Assembly: GCA_024811115.1 (NCBI GenBank)
Contig: JAKOGH010000691.1
Span: 62,001-126,000, forward strand
DNA length: 64,000 nt
Direction: 5' to 3'
Origin: Terana coerulea
Lineage: Eukaryota > Basidiomycota > Agaricomycetes > Polyporales > Phanerochaetaceae
Positions 53,948-64,000 of this stretch are shown one piece after another. The position numbers were made by a program, and so were the translations under genes. Positions within the stretch are counted from its first letter, which is position 1, and the number at the start of each line of letters is the position of its first letter. Under the pieces are notes generated by a model. It was not told where the DNA came from, made no database searches, and saw only the letters and a list, made by a program, of their open reading frames with translations.

Positions 53948-54781
53948 TCACGCCTTCACGAGCTTTCCGCTTCTATGCCACCAGAGATGTTCCTCGTCCT
54001 CGCCCTCCTTGCACCATATATCCTTGCTCTGCCAGATATTCACCGCCTCGAGCCACCGATCCGTTGGGCGGTCTAAGCAGCACCATCGAACGCCCGCTTC
54101 CAAATCGGATTCCAGAACCTCTGCCACCAGGCGACATCGCTCCGCAAACTCAAGACATGTTCGTAGAACAGCACCGTGCCGCCGGGCTTAAGCACCCGCT
54201 CGCAAAGCGCCTTGATAGTGTTTTGGGGTTCGGGAACTCCGCAGAGGGAGAGTATGCAGACGATGGTGTCCACGGAGTGCTCGCCCCCGAGAGCGGAGAG
54301 GACGAGCCCGATTTGTTCTGCACCGTACGGGACGATGAGAAGCGTGCTGGATTCCTCGGTGAAGCCTGCGCTGTTCGCGGCCTTGCGGATTTCTCCGTGC
54401 ATGAGCACGTTTGGCTCAAGAGCCACGTACTTCATGACCTTGGCCGGGTCCAAATACTGCGCAGTGTGACCATGGCCTGCATGAATTTTCCAATCAAATT
54501 TCACAGATATAGTAAAGAAAGGGACAATGCGCACCTGCTCCGACGTCAAATACGACGCCAAACGCATTTGGAGTGATGAGCGATTTTTTCAGCCCACGAA
54601 TGTTACTGTCTGTGTCATTCCCAAAGGGCAACCAGATATGAGCCATAAACACCCGCGAAAGCTCTGAAGGGCTCAAAAGCAGGATAGGCCGCTTCAAGAT
54701 TGACCGAAGCGTAGGGAAAAATGCAGCTTGCACGGCCAGGCGTAGGTCCGTGAACGCAGCGAGGGCTTTTCTCAGCCTCAT
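53948..54781 (-). CDS. METTL7-like SAM-dependent methyltransferase, one frame break
   Basis: The ATG at 54781 (MRLRKALAAFTDLRLAV) is followed by a hydrophobic N-terminal stretch, WLPFGNDTDSNIRGLKKSLI, and the SAM-binding motif I FDVGAGHGHTAQYL, which is split by an intron (GTGCGC ... GCAG). Then come ALEPN, GEIRKAANSAGF, SVDTIVCILSLCGVPEPQ, LCERVLKPGGTVLFYEHV and WWQRFWNPIWKRAFDG, an order matching METTL7/UbiE-type methyltransferases. One base is missing after AFDG (GAT GG / TGC at about 54074-54078). Past it the frame continues CCLDRPTDRWLEAVN ... HLWWHRSGKLVKA to a stop at 53948. Mammalian METTL7 proteins are membrane-associated thiol methyltransferases; the substrate here is unknown. The gene is divergent from the IPC synthase gene. 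Confidence 0.75.
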
Positions 54782-55096
54782 GTTCGAAAACGCTGGATGG
54801 GATGGTGGCTGGGAAAAGAGAAGTGGCAATTGACCATGTTTAAATTGAGTGACGAGAGAGATCAAGGTGTCCAGGGGCTTCTTTGGTCTGACTGGATATC
54901 GTCAAAGCAGCGGTACCCCGGACACTTGCGACAGCGCCGCAGCTAGCCCACAACGCCTAACTTACACTCGAACTCCATCTTGCGACGGACGACTTTCCTT
55001 AAGCTTGGATTTATTTGGGACGGAGGGTGTTCATTGTGTCAGGTGCGTGTATTGCCGCTGTCTCTGAGTGACAATATTGAACAGTTCATAGGTGTC

Positions 55097-56418
55097 ATGG
55101 TCAACCCAGGTTTGGCCATTTCACGGACTCTGAAGACGGTATGGACTGCCTTTGTAGCAGCTGTCGGGCGAATGGACAAGTCACTCTCGCCAGCCGACAC
55201 TATCCAGAAGCTCAGGAAACATAACTTCACGCTTTCAGATTCCATCTACCTGTTCGAGATATTCCTGGCGACTTTCTGGGTAGCCATCATGCAAGCACCT
55301 GCGTTTCCGATGAAGCTCATCATACCAATTGGCTACACGACCCTCATCCTAATACCATTCACGTCACAATTCTTCCTACCGGCTGCGCCAGTGCTGCTGT
55401 GGGTCCTGTCGTGGTACAGCAACCGCTTCATCCCCGCTGGCTTTCGACCAGGCATCTCAGTCGTGCTTCTACCAACTCTCGAATCCGTCCTATATGGTGC
55501 AAACATCTCGGACATCCTTACCCGCTTTACGCACCCTTTTCTGGACATCATTGCATGGATTCCGTACGGCGTAGGACACTACGTGATCCCATTCGTCGTT
55601 GCCGCGTTCTTGTGGCTCTTCCGTCCCAAGGAAGCTTTGCACGAGTGGGCGCGGATATTCGGCTACATGAATCTCCTTGGAGTCCTCATCCAAATCTTCT
55701 TCCCGTGCTCGCCGCCCTGGTACGAAATCATCCACGGCCTCACCCCCGCGAACTACGGCATGCCTGGCTCACCCGGCGGCCTGCTACGCATTGACCGCCT
55801 GTTTGGCTCCAACGGATACAACGCAGCGTTTACCGCCTCGCCACTGGTCTTCGGCGCGTTCCCCTCGCTGCATTCCGCTTGCGCATGCCTCGAGGCGTTG
55901 TTCATGTCGCACTTCTTCCCGTGGACCACGAAGTACGTGTACACCTACACCGCCCTCCTCTTCTGGTCGACCATGTACATGACCCATCACTACCTGATTG
56001 ATGTTGTCGGGGCTCCTGCCTCGCCGTCGCGGCGTTCTACCTGCTTCTGCCAGACGAGCTGCGTGGCGCCGCAGCCCTTGCGGGACCTGGTGGGCTAAAT
56101 GGGAACGGCCGCCGGAACAAGTACGAGATTTATGACATCGAAGAGCCCGTGCGCTCAAGAGCGGGGAGGGGAGGAGACTACGACTTCGAGGATGCCTCGG
56201 AGCGCGAGTCGGACGAGGAGGTGGACATTACCTACCGTTCGCCCGTACCGACAGCCCCGGGGTCTGCCACACCCCTGGTCAGAGGTGCACAGCCGAAGAA
56301 GAGCCACCGGCATACTGCGAGTATTGCCAGTCTTATACGGGCGGAGGAGCGGGGCGAGGAGGGCTGGAGTCCCATCGGGGGCTCGTTCAACATACCGCCG
56401 ACACCTACGCAGCGGTGA
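55097..56418 (+). CDS. AUR1: Inositol phosphorylceramide synthase catalytic subunit, one frame break
   Basis: Transfers phosphoinositol from phosphatidylinositol to ceramide in the Golgi. This is an essential fungal sphingolipid step and the target of aureobasidin A. The likely start is the ATG at 55097 (MVNPGLAISRTLKTVW); the frame is open further upstream without a better start. The protein has several membrane segments and the lipid-phosphatase-like motifs FGAFPSLHSACA (about residues 252-263) and THHYLIDVVG (about 296-305), whose His and Asp form the catalytic site. A run of four G at 56009-56012 is one base short: the frame stops at about 56096, but the next frame continues as LAVAAFYLLLPDEL and a hydrophilic tail (DFEDASERESDEEVDI) to 56418. 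Apart from that one base the gene is complete. Confidence 0.88.
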
Positions 56419-56618
56419 TTCGGCAGCCTGGGAGACGATTGGTTCACGCCGCTCGGCGTATTTAATTGGATATAATGTACCGGAGCGCTCTCCACTCTCG
56501 ATACCCGTGCAAGTTACTCAGCAAAGCGGCACCAGACCCTCTACTGTAGATCACATTGCAATGCATTACCACACATAGCTCTTCCTATCATAAGTCAAAG
56601 GTGCCGTAAGCTTGTGAT

Positions 56619-58362
56619 CTATAGCTCCCATCTCCTCTGCTCGGGATGCAGGGTTCGGTTCCGCCTAGCATACAGGAACCGCAGCAGGAGCACTACAACG
56701 GCCGCCGCCAGCAAAAACGCCGCATTCGTGAAATGTCCGGTTGGATACCCTGGAGATTCAGAGCTCTTGTAGATGTATATCCCTGTCTGATTGTCAGGAA
56801 TATCCTGACTGAAGTTTTATAAATCATACCGATGAATTGGCCGATCTGACCAATAGAAGTGGTCAAGGGCAATGCAAGCGTCGCTGCTCCCGTACTACGT
56901 AAGTTGGCTGCGAGCCAGCTGAGAAACACGGGCGTGCTCGCGAAAGTGAACGGTACGGCTACGCAGAGCAGTCCGTACCGTGCTTTGAAAAGCATGTGGC
57001 GGCAAGGAACCTAAGCTGCCTCAGCACGATACTCCTGCAATGCTTGAAACTACTCGCCTTGAATCAGAAAGCTGACTCCAGCCACGGCCAGTGCACAACA
57101 AGTCCACGACGAGCGGATTGCTCGCCTGTCCGCCTGCCATGCCATAAAATTAGTCAGGACAAAAGCTATGACATACGGTGGAACCGTGAACAGTTGAGCC
57201 GCTAGCCCTTCATGTCCAAGTCCGGATACGATGGTCGGTGCGAACAGAGAGATACTTGAGACGGGTACCGATATTGCCATGAAGACTGCGTAATGGAGGT
57301 ACAGCCTCCAGTCCTTGAGCGTATCCTTGGCTTCATTCCACGTGATTCTTTCGTGTCCGAGCGAGGCGACCCCTTGGATGCGGTTCATGGCCAGATTGCG
57401 TTCTTTCGGCGATAACCATCTCGCAGTTTCGGGGAAGTCGGGAAAGAGGAAGAGAATCAGGATGGCGCACACGCAGGATGGGGCACCCTCTATGATGAAA
57501 AGCCATCTCCAGGCTTGCAAACCACATATGCCGTTTAAGTGGCCTATTCCAAAGGCGATGGTCCCTCCAAATGCACCGCCTGCGGTTCGATCGGGTCAGT
57601 CTTCAAATATCTTTCGAGAGCGGCGAGTACAGCGTACCAAGGGCGGCGCACGAAGATATGAGAGCCACACGAAGCGCACGCTCGTTCGGCTTGTACCAAA
57701 ACGTCAAGCAGTAGATCAGCCCGGGGAAGAAGCCCGCTTCGAACGCTCCCAGTAGAAAGCGGACCACGACCAGGCCTGCGTAACTCTTCACAGCGCCGAG
57801 CACCATGGTCATGATTCCCCAGCCCATCATGAGGAAAGCAATCCTATAATGTGATCATGAGCAAGCTGTATGCAACCTCTCCAAATAGTAGAGTTACCAG
57901 CGACTTGGTCGGAATTTCTTCAGCATGTAGTTGGATGGTGTTTCGAAGATGGTGTACGAGACGAAAAAGATCATGAGGGCGATGAGATACTGTCGGTCTG
58001 TTACGTGGATAGTCTGTGCGAGCGAGTCGCCTGTCGTGCTGTTTAACACCTTTGCATTGCCCTACCATGCGAGCGATCAGTCGCTCTTTCAAACCCGTCA
58101 CAAAGTTTGGGGACTAACGATGTTCGCGCGGTCTATGAAGCTAAGCAATGACACCAGCATGGATAATGGCATCATTCGTAGGTCGATACGCCTCATTAGT
58201 CTACCAAAAAGTGTGAGTCAGAAACCAATGGTAAAGCCCTTGATAAACAGACCTTCGTTCAGACTGTGCATCTGCGGGAAGTGCATCCTCACAAAGATCC
58301 CGGTCTTGGGCGTACTTCTCTATAACTGAAGAGTCCCTCTCATCATCATTTCCCGTTGCCAT
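56619..58362 (-). CDS. MFS transporter, anion:cation symporter family, copy 1
   Basis: Similar to allantoate/nicotinate/pantothenate permeases (Dal5/Tna1 type). The start is the ATG at 58362 (MATGNDDERDSSVIEKY). Conserved parts in order: LMRRIDLRMMPLSMLVSLLSFIDRANI, GNAKVLNSTTGDSLAQ, YTIFETPSNYMLKKFRPSRW, MVLGAVKSYAGLVVVRFLLG with FEAGFFPGLIY, WRWLFIIEGAPSC, LFPDFPETARWLS, VSSISLFAPTIVSGLG, and a C-terminal half ending RRNRTLHPEQRRWEL at 56619. An intron at 57011-57057 needs a GC donor (CAAG/gcgagt). A run of four T (plus-strand A 56988-56991) is one base too long compared with copies 2 and 3. It should be a 12-helix plasma-membrane importer of an organic anion; the substrate cannot be read from sequence. 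Confidence 0.82.
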
Positions 58363-58979
58363 CGTGCCGCTAACTGGTCGGGGAGCTGGGCTGGGATGCG
58401 GGCGTACTTTGGTGTGGCAGCAACACCTAGGGGGCAGTGTCTCCGCCACTCAAACAAGTCTGCGAACTGCATATATGCATCGTGTCCTTTCCGCGCTCGG
58501 CTTCGATCTAGGCGAAATAATATATAACCATCGATGAGACGCAGGACTGACTGCTTTTAGAATATACGAACCGTCCCGCATCCTGTTACTCACTGCGCCG
58601 GCGCGCAACAGTCGAGTTCACGAGGCCGGGCGTGAGACGCTTCACGTAACCTGTGAACTGATCAGAGACTCTCGGAGGCTTCTTGATCTATGCGCGCACG
58701 ACCCTATGGAAAATTGGTCACCGAGAAAACGTTGCATTAGCCTCACACTATATATTATCATCAAAAGCGATATTTAGAAACACTGACCTGCAACCGCTGC
58801 CTGGTTTCTTACTTGGTTCGACTGCAGATAGAACATGTTCGGGGGATTGATTCCGGGTACGAAAAATAGCATGACCCAGAACCTACGTATAAGAAAGGCA
58901 TGCAGGAACGCTTCCGTTGTAAAATACGACGACGACATTCCTTGATCGGACCTCCACAGGCAAGCGCGCGGCTTGGGGC
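58363..58979. other. Intergenic between MFS copies 1 and 2
   Basis: Promoter of copy 1 and 3' flank of copy 2. Nothing else recognised. Confidence 0.5.
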
Positions 58980-60727
58980 TCACAGCTGCCACCTACGTTC
59001 TCCGACGTGTAGCGCACGGTTCCGACGGATATATATGTAGCGCAGCACGAGAACAAGCCCCGCACCAACAATAAGGAATGCAGCATTCGTGAAGTGCCCG
59101 GTGGGATATCCAGGGGCTTCTGAGCTCTTGTAGATGTATACACCTAACCAAATGTCAGCCTTGAATGTTGACCGCACCTCGCCAGAGGCTGCGACTAGTC
59201 ACGTACCGATAATTTGTCCGATCTCTCCGATTGAGACGTTCAACGGCAGGGCGAGAGTCGCAGCACCGGTGTTCCTCAAATTAGCGGTAAGCCAGCTCAA
59301 GAGCGGTGGGTTCGCCGCGAAGGAGAAAGGCACGGCGATGCAAAGCAAAGCATACCGTGCCTTGAAGGCATGGGATGGAAGGGCGCCTACCGTCGCGATT
59401 AGTTGCGTTTCTCTTGCGCGAAGCAGTACTCACCTTGTACCAGAAAACTGACCCCCGCGATTAACAAAGCGGCAAAAGCTCCCAAAGACCTCATATCCCG
59501 CTTGTCCGACTGCCACGCCAGTAGAATCGTGATAACGAACGCGATAGCGTACGGCGGCACAGTAAACAGTTGGGCTGCCAGACCTTCATATCCCAATCCC
59601 GATACGATGGTAGGCGCAAACAGCGAGATGCTGGAAAAAGCCACCGAGAACGCGACACATATCGCGTAGTGGAGATACAGCCGCCAATCCAGCAGGGTAT
59701 CCTTCGCATCCGCCCAGGTAATCTTCGCGTGACCGAGCGAGGCGATGCCTGCAATGCGTTCGATGGCCAAGGTGCGCTCGGTAGGCGAGAGCCATGTGGA
59801 GGTTTCAGGGTAGTCGGGGTAAAAGAACCAAACAAGCAGCGCGCATAGGCAAGACGGCGCGCCTTCAATCAAAAACAACCAGCGCCACGCCTCGAGACCC
59901 CGGACGCTGTTCATATGGCCAATACCAAAAGCAATGGCGCCGCCGAATGCACCGGCTAGAAAAGCCGCTCAGCTGAAAATAGATCGTTGCCCCAAAACCA
60001 TTGCGTACCAAGAGTCGCGCAGCCAACTATGAGTGCCGCGCGCAGGGCCCGCTCGTCTTGCTTGTACCAGAATGTCAAGCAATAGATCATGCCGGGAAAC
60101 AAGCCAGCCTCGAACGCTCCTAGAAGGAAGCGGACTGCCACGAGACCTGCGAAGTTTTTCACTGCACCCAGAACCATTGTGCACACGCCCCAGCCCAACA
60201 TGAGGAATGCAATCCTGAGTCATCCCTGGTGAGCATCCACCTATATCAATCAACATAAGGAGAGGACACACCAGCGGCTTGGGCGGAATTTCTTGAGCAT
60301 ATAGTTGGAAGGCGTCTCAAAGACAGTGTAGCCGACGATGAAAACCATGAGCGCAATCAAGTACTGTTCATCGGATATACGGATTGTCTGTGCGAGAGAG
60401 TCGCCGGTCGCGCTGTCCAGTATCTTCGCATTGCCCTGATCGAGAGTCAGGTTAATTGTTGGTAGTTCGCAGTAACACAATGGTACTCACGATATTCGAG
60501 CGATCCAGAAAGCAGAGAAGGTAGATGAACATTGAAGCCGGAACCAGGCGAACATCGATACGTCTTACGAGCCTGCAGATGATCAGCTATCGGCCATGGT
60601 ATTTGAGCAGTTACACGAACTTCGTCTCGGTCCTTGCGTCAACGACCGTCGGCACATCCTCACATTGCTCATGCTCGACAGATCGCTTCTCTATGTCTAT
60701 GTCGTGCTTCTCGTTAGGTACAATCAT
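58980..60727 (-). CDS. MFS transporter, anion:cation symporter family, copy 2
   Basis: Start at the ATG at 60727 (MIVPNEKHDIDIEKRSVEHE), stop at 58980 after RRNRALHVGERRWQL. Family segments: LVRRIDVRLVPASMFIYLLCFLDRSNI, GNAKILDSATGDSLAQTIRI, YTVFETPSNYMLKKFRPSRW, MLGWGVCTMVLGAVKNFAG, FEAGLFPGMIYCLTFWYKQD, WRWLFLIEGAPSCLCALL, FYPDYPETSTWLSP, FSSISLFAPTIVSGLGYEG, and a second half ALPSHAFKARYALLCIAV ... GPTGHFTNAAF-like end. Intron positions match copy 1, but here the equivalent of copy 1's GC intron has a normal GTGAGT donor. No frame break was found. Three tandem copies suggest diversification for related organic anions. Confidence 0.87.
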
Positions 60728-61208
60728 GCTGCAACGAAAAGGAGAATGAGCTCAGTGAAGGCGAAGCGCAAGAAGGGGCATTCTCACCTTGCTCATATGC
60801 GATCATGCTGAACGCCCCGTGGAAGCTGTATATATGCGTGTTATCTGTCATGGTCATAGTGCTCTGATGTGCCTTAGCCATGGGCAGGGTGAGTCATATG
60901 ACCAGGCTCGCAAGTTAAGCTTGAGAGAGTTTCCGACCGAAGTAGATACTTTTGCCACAACACCTGACTCCAATTGGTGATGCTGGGAATCTTGAGAAAT
61001 ACCACATCGCGTGTAAGAGGGTGTGATATTCGTCTAAGGCACAACAATGTTATAGTACCAACGTTCCCTTGCGAAGTATCGGACATTACGTGAATCTGTG
61101 GAATACCAATCAGCCAGCCTGTTGACGAACGGACAAGTCAACGTTAACATGCAGAGATCGAGCGTACCGTGAAACCACTGGTGTCCGGTACCATGTAAAT
61201 GGCGCCCG
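60728..61208. other. Intergenic between MFS copies 2 and 3
   Basis: Nothing recognised beyond promoter and 3' flank. Confidence 0.5.
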
Positions 61209-62974
61209 TTACAGCCTCCACTGCCTTTCACCAGGCTGTAAGAACTTATTCCTTCTGATGTACACGTAACGCAGAAGAAGGACAACAACAGCACCCTCGA
61301 TGAGAAACGCCGCATTTGTGAAGTGTCCCGTCGGATATCCCGGCGCTTCCGAACTTTTGAAAATGTACACGCCTAGCGAACACCATTATTAGTTCAAGGC
61401 TGATAGGATTTGGATGACTTCAGTTCCGTACCGACGATTTGCCCTATTTGCCCTATGGACACATTGAGCGGAATGGCGAGAGTCAAGGCCCCCGTATCGT
61501 GCAGGTTCGCAGTGAGCCAACTCAGAAGCGGCGGGATACCCGCAAAGGAGAATGCTACTGCAACGCAGAGAAATCCGTAGCGCGTCTTGAACGCATGCGA
61601 GGGCAGCGCTCCTTAAAACACCGTCAACGAGCCGAACGTGTCGAAAAGAATATCGATGTCACCTACCTTGCACCAGAAAGCTCACCCCAGCAATCAGCAG
61701 CGAGAGAAAAGCCCCCAGCTTCTCATATCCCGCTTGTCACTTTGCCACGAGACCAGTACCGTCACGACGAAGGCGATCGCGTACGGCGGGACCGTAAACA
61801 ATTGTGCCTCCAAACCCTCGTATCCCAAGCCGCTAACGATCGTTGGGCTGAACAACGAGATACTTGAGAACGGCACTGAGATGGAAATGTACACCAGGTA
61901 GTGCAGATACAGTCGCCAGTCTGTGAGCGTGGACTTCGCGTCGGGCCAGGTGATTCTGGCGTGTCCGAGGGACGAAATGCCCTTGATGCGGGTTATGGCC
62001 AGGCCTTTGTCGGATGATGAGAGCCATGAAGCGGTTTCCGGGAAATCGGGGTAAAAGAAGAAGACGAGGACAGCGCAAGCACAGGAGGGAGCGCCTTCCA
62101 GGATGAACAGCCACCTCCAGGCTTGCAGGTTTTGAGCACGATTCATGTGCCCGACGCCATAAGCTATCGCACCGCCAAATGCACCACCTGTCAAGACGTA
62201 TATAATGAGCTATGGTCGAGATGAGAGGTTGCGTAATACTGCGGCTCACCTAATGTAGCACAAGCAAGAATAAGGGCTGCTCGTAAAGCTCGCTCATCTT
62301 GCTTATACCAGAAAGTCAGGCAATAGATCATGCCCGGGAAAAGCCCCGCTTCAAATGCGCCGAGAAGGAAGCGAATAACCACAAGACCTGCGAAATTGTG
62401 GACGGCTCCGAGAACCATGGTCATCACGCCCCAGCCCATCATAAGGAATGCAATCCTGTAAGAATTGTTTCAAAATGATATGTATTGATTTAGGGAAGCG
62501 ACGCTTACCAGCGACTTGGTCGAAACTTCTTCAGCATATAGTTCGACGGAGTCTCGAACAGAGTGTAGGCGACTATGAAGATCATAAGTGCCACCAAGTA
62601 CTGCTGGTTTGAGATATGCACAGTTTGGACCAGCGAATCGCCGGTTGCACTATTTAGCAGCTTCGCATTGCCCTATGGAGGAGGACTTTCAGCGAGCATT
62701 TATGACTACGTTGTGGGCAAGGTCTTCTTACGATGTTAGACCGGTCTAGGAAGCAGAGGAGGTATATGAACATGGAAGACGGCACCAGGCGCAAGTCGAC
62801 GCGCCTCACAAGCCTATGCGAGACATGAGCCTCAGCCAATGTTATGCGCTGCACGCTTACTGACCTTGCTTCTGCTGCTGTGTTTCCAGCCTCTAGCGTA
62901 GCGCATTCCTGTAATGCCTCCTCTTTCGATCCACTCTCCAACTCTAGCTCCCGCTTCTCATCGGAGAGACTCAT
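61209..62974 (-). CDS. MFS transporter, anion:cation symporter family, copy 3, one frame break
   Basis: Start at the ATG at 62974 (MSLSDEKRELELESGSKEE), stop at 61209 after RRNKFLQPGERQWRL. It has the same exon plan and family blocks as copies 1 and 2: LVRRVDLRLVPSSMFIYLLC, YTLFETPSNYMLKKFRPSRW, FEAGLFPGMIYCLTFWYKQD, GGAFGGAIAYGVGHMN, WRWLFILEGAPSCACAVL, FYPDFPETASWLSS, FSSISLFSPTIVSGLGYEG. A run of five C on the plus strand (61712-61716) is one base short: the frame stops after RSWGLFSRC, although the sequence continues LSLLIAGVSFLVQG in the next frame. The substrate is unknown. Confidence 0.83.
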
Positions 62975-63509
62975 CGTAGGCCTTGTTCAACTTGCTGGTG
63001 CTGAAGCTGCCGAGTGCAGAGGGACACCTATGAAGGGCAAAATATGAAGATAAAAGGGGCGGGAACCAAGACTTTGACTTGCCTCTGTTTTATATCTGCC
63101 GCGTCTTTCCACCGGTCTTCCCTTCCAATCATCTTACCATTCCCCGCATTTGAATCCTCGTGACCGCCGGTGTTGGACGTTTAAGACCGGACCGTTCTAC
63201 TGCATCTTGTGAAAGCTTTCGATTACTTAGCGACATGCAAATCCGAGGTACGGAGGGCTGGCCCTCCCGCGATGCATGTGAGAGTCAGGAGGAAGGCCAT
63301 TACTCGGCGTCGACGACATAGCATGTCAAATGGTCCCAAGGGGAATGATGCGCCTGATGGCGCATCAAACATAAATAATTAGCGAAATCGTACTACACTT
63401 CGTCCTGTTCTCACCGACACAGTCTCGACCATCGGTCGTCAACGTTCGAGGACCAGCGGGCCACGTCTAGACATCCGACCAGGAGCGTTCAAAAGCTGTT
63501 TCAACAACC
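62975..63509. other. Divergent promoter region (MFS copy 3 / ERG1)
   Basis: 535 bp between divergent starts. No TATA box stands out on the ERG1 side, and no other element is recognised. Confidence 0.5.
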
Positions 63510-64000
63510 ATGGCGTTCGTAAAACCTTCCACCTCGACGGCAACGGAGACGAGCGCGATGTGGCAGACACACTACGACATTATCATCGTCGGCGCGGGCA
63601 TCGCTGGCTCTGCGCTCGCCCACGCACTGTCGACCCTTCCTGACAGAGAGAAGCCTCTGCGGATATGTCTCCTTGAACGCTCTCTTGCTGAGCCCGTCCG
63701 TATCGTCGGCGAGCTCTTGCAACCTGGCGGGATAGCCGCGCTCCAGAAACTCGGCATGAAGGAATGCGTGGAGGGTATCGACGCAATACCGGTGCATGGC
63801 TACTGCGTCGTTCTGGATGGGAAGCCCGTACATATTCCCTATCCGCAGGGCAAGACGGGGCGTAGTTTCCACCACGGTCGCTTCATCCAGGCTCTTCGGA
63901 AGAAGGCGCAGGTTGCGAAAGGCGTAGAGGTCGTGGAGGCGACGGTCAGCGAGCTCATCGAGTGCCCCGTCACCGGACGTGTACTAGGGGTGCGTGCAAC
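63510..64000 (+). CDS. ERG1: Squalene monooxygenase (epoxidase), 5' part
   Basis: FAD-dependent enzyme that converts squalene to 2,3-oxidosqualene in ergosterol synthesis at the ER; the target of terbinafine. The ATG at 63510 sits in a good context (CAACAACCATGG). The N-terminus reads MAFVKPSTSTATETSAM, then YDIIIVGAGIAGSALAHAL with the Rossmann GAGIAG at residues 28-33. Next come ICLLERSLAEPVRIVGELLQ, GGIAALQKLGM, VHGYCVVLDGKPVHIPYP, GRSFHHGRFIQALRKKA and VEATVSELIECPVTGRVLGV. These match the family closely over the first 160 residues. No intron or frame break is seen before the window ends, so the gene continues past 64000. Confidence 0.95.
   Translation, partial: MAFVKPSTSTATETSAMWQTHYDIIIVGAGIAGSALAHALSTLPDREKPLRICLLERSLAEPVRIVGELLQPGGIAALQKLGMKECVEGIDAIPVHGYCVVLDGKPVHIPYPQGKTGRSFHHGRFIQALRKKAQVAKGVEVVEATVSELIECPVTGRVLGVRA

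Noticed and set aside
54980..55096. Upstream extension of the IPC synthase frame (MRRTTFLKL...)
   Set aside because: The extension lacks family similarity and the ATG at 55097 gives the expected N-terminus; the upstream part is probably untranslated leader.
1..64000. CRISPR arrays, bacterial operons or ribosome binding sites
   Set aside because: The window is eukaryotic: spliced genes, signal peptides and TATA boxes throughout, with no regularly spaced repeats.

Overview
The window is nuclear DNA of a filamentous basidiomycete, most likely a white-rot polypore. The genes carry many 45-70 bp GT-AG introns. There are secreted AA9 cellulose oxygenases with fungal CBM1 modules, a tandem family of the basidiomycete-type DUF6533 membrane proteins, and housekeeping genes with fungal signatures (AUR1-type IPC synthase, squalene epoxidase, YPP1-type PI4K scaffold). 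Genus or species cannot be fixed from the sequence.

Left part (1-26 kb), accessory and gene-poor. It opens with an AT-rich block (1-780). A small secreted cysteine-rich protein gene follows at 3.1 kb, and a complete miniature LTR retrotransposon (TRIM) at 5884-7047 with perfect 5-bp target duplications. Four intact minus-strand DUF6533 genes come next (starts at 8884, 12871, 18534, 23394), with one decayed copy at about 13.4-13.66 kb. Long non-coding stretches lie between them. Two of these (13.66-16.1 and 23.4-25.8 kb) are diverged copies of each other. A double E-box motif recurs six times, always in the same orientation. A tRNA-headed, poly(A)-tailed SINE-like insertion with 14-bp target duplications sits at 26102-26819.

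Middle part (27-36 kb), a plant-cell-wall degradation island. Three tandem AA9-CBM1 lytic polysaccharide monooxygenase genes on the plus strand are followed by three small secreted protein genes on the minus strand that share a leader. A fourth AA9 without CBM1 lies at 52.5 kb.

Right part (37-64 kb), mostly core genes: a CAX-type cation/H+ exchanger, an ornithine cyclodeaminase/mu-crystallin family gene, a YPP1/TTC7-like TPR protein, two low-complexity proteins of unknown function, a ZIP metal transporter, a METTL7-like methyltransferase, an IPC synthase, three tandem anion:cation symporter family MFS genes, and the 5' part of ERG1.

Caveat: many otherwise well-conserved genes carry single-base reading-frame breaks, most of them at short homopolymer runs. 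The pattern looks more like uncorrected sequencing indels than a wave of pseudogenes. Coordinates of multi-exon genes are given as the span from start codon to stop codon; splice sites were inferred by eye.
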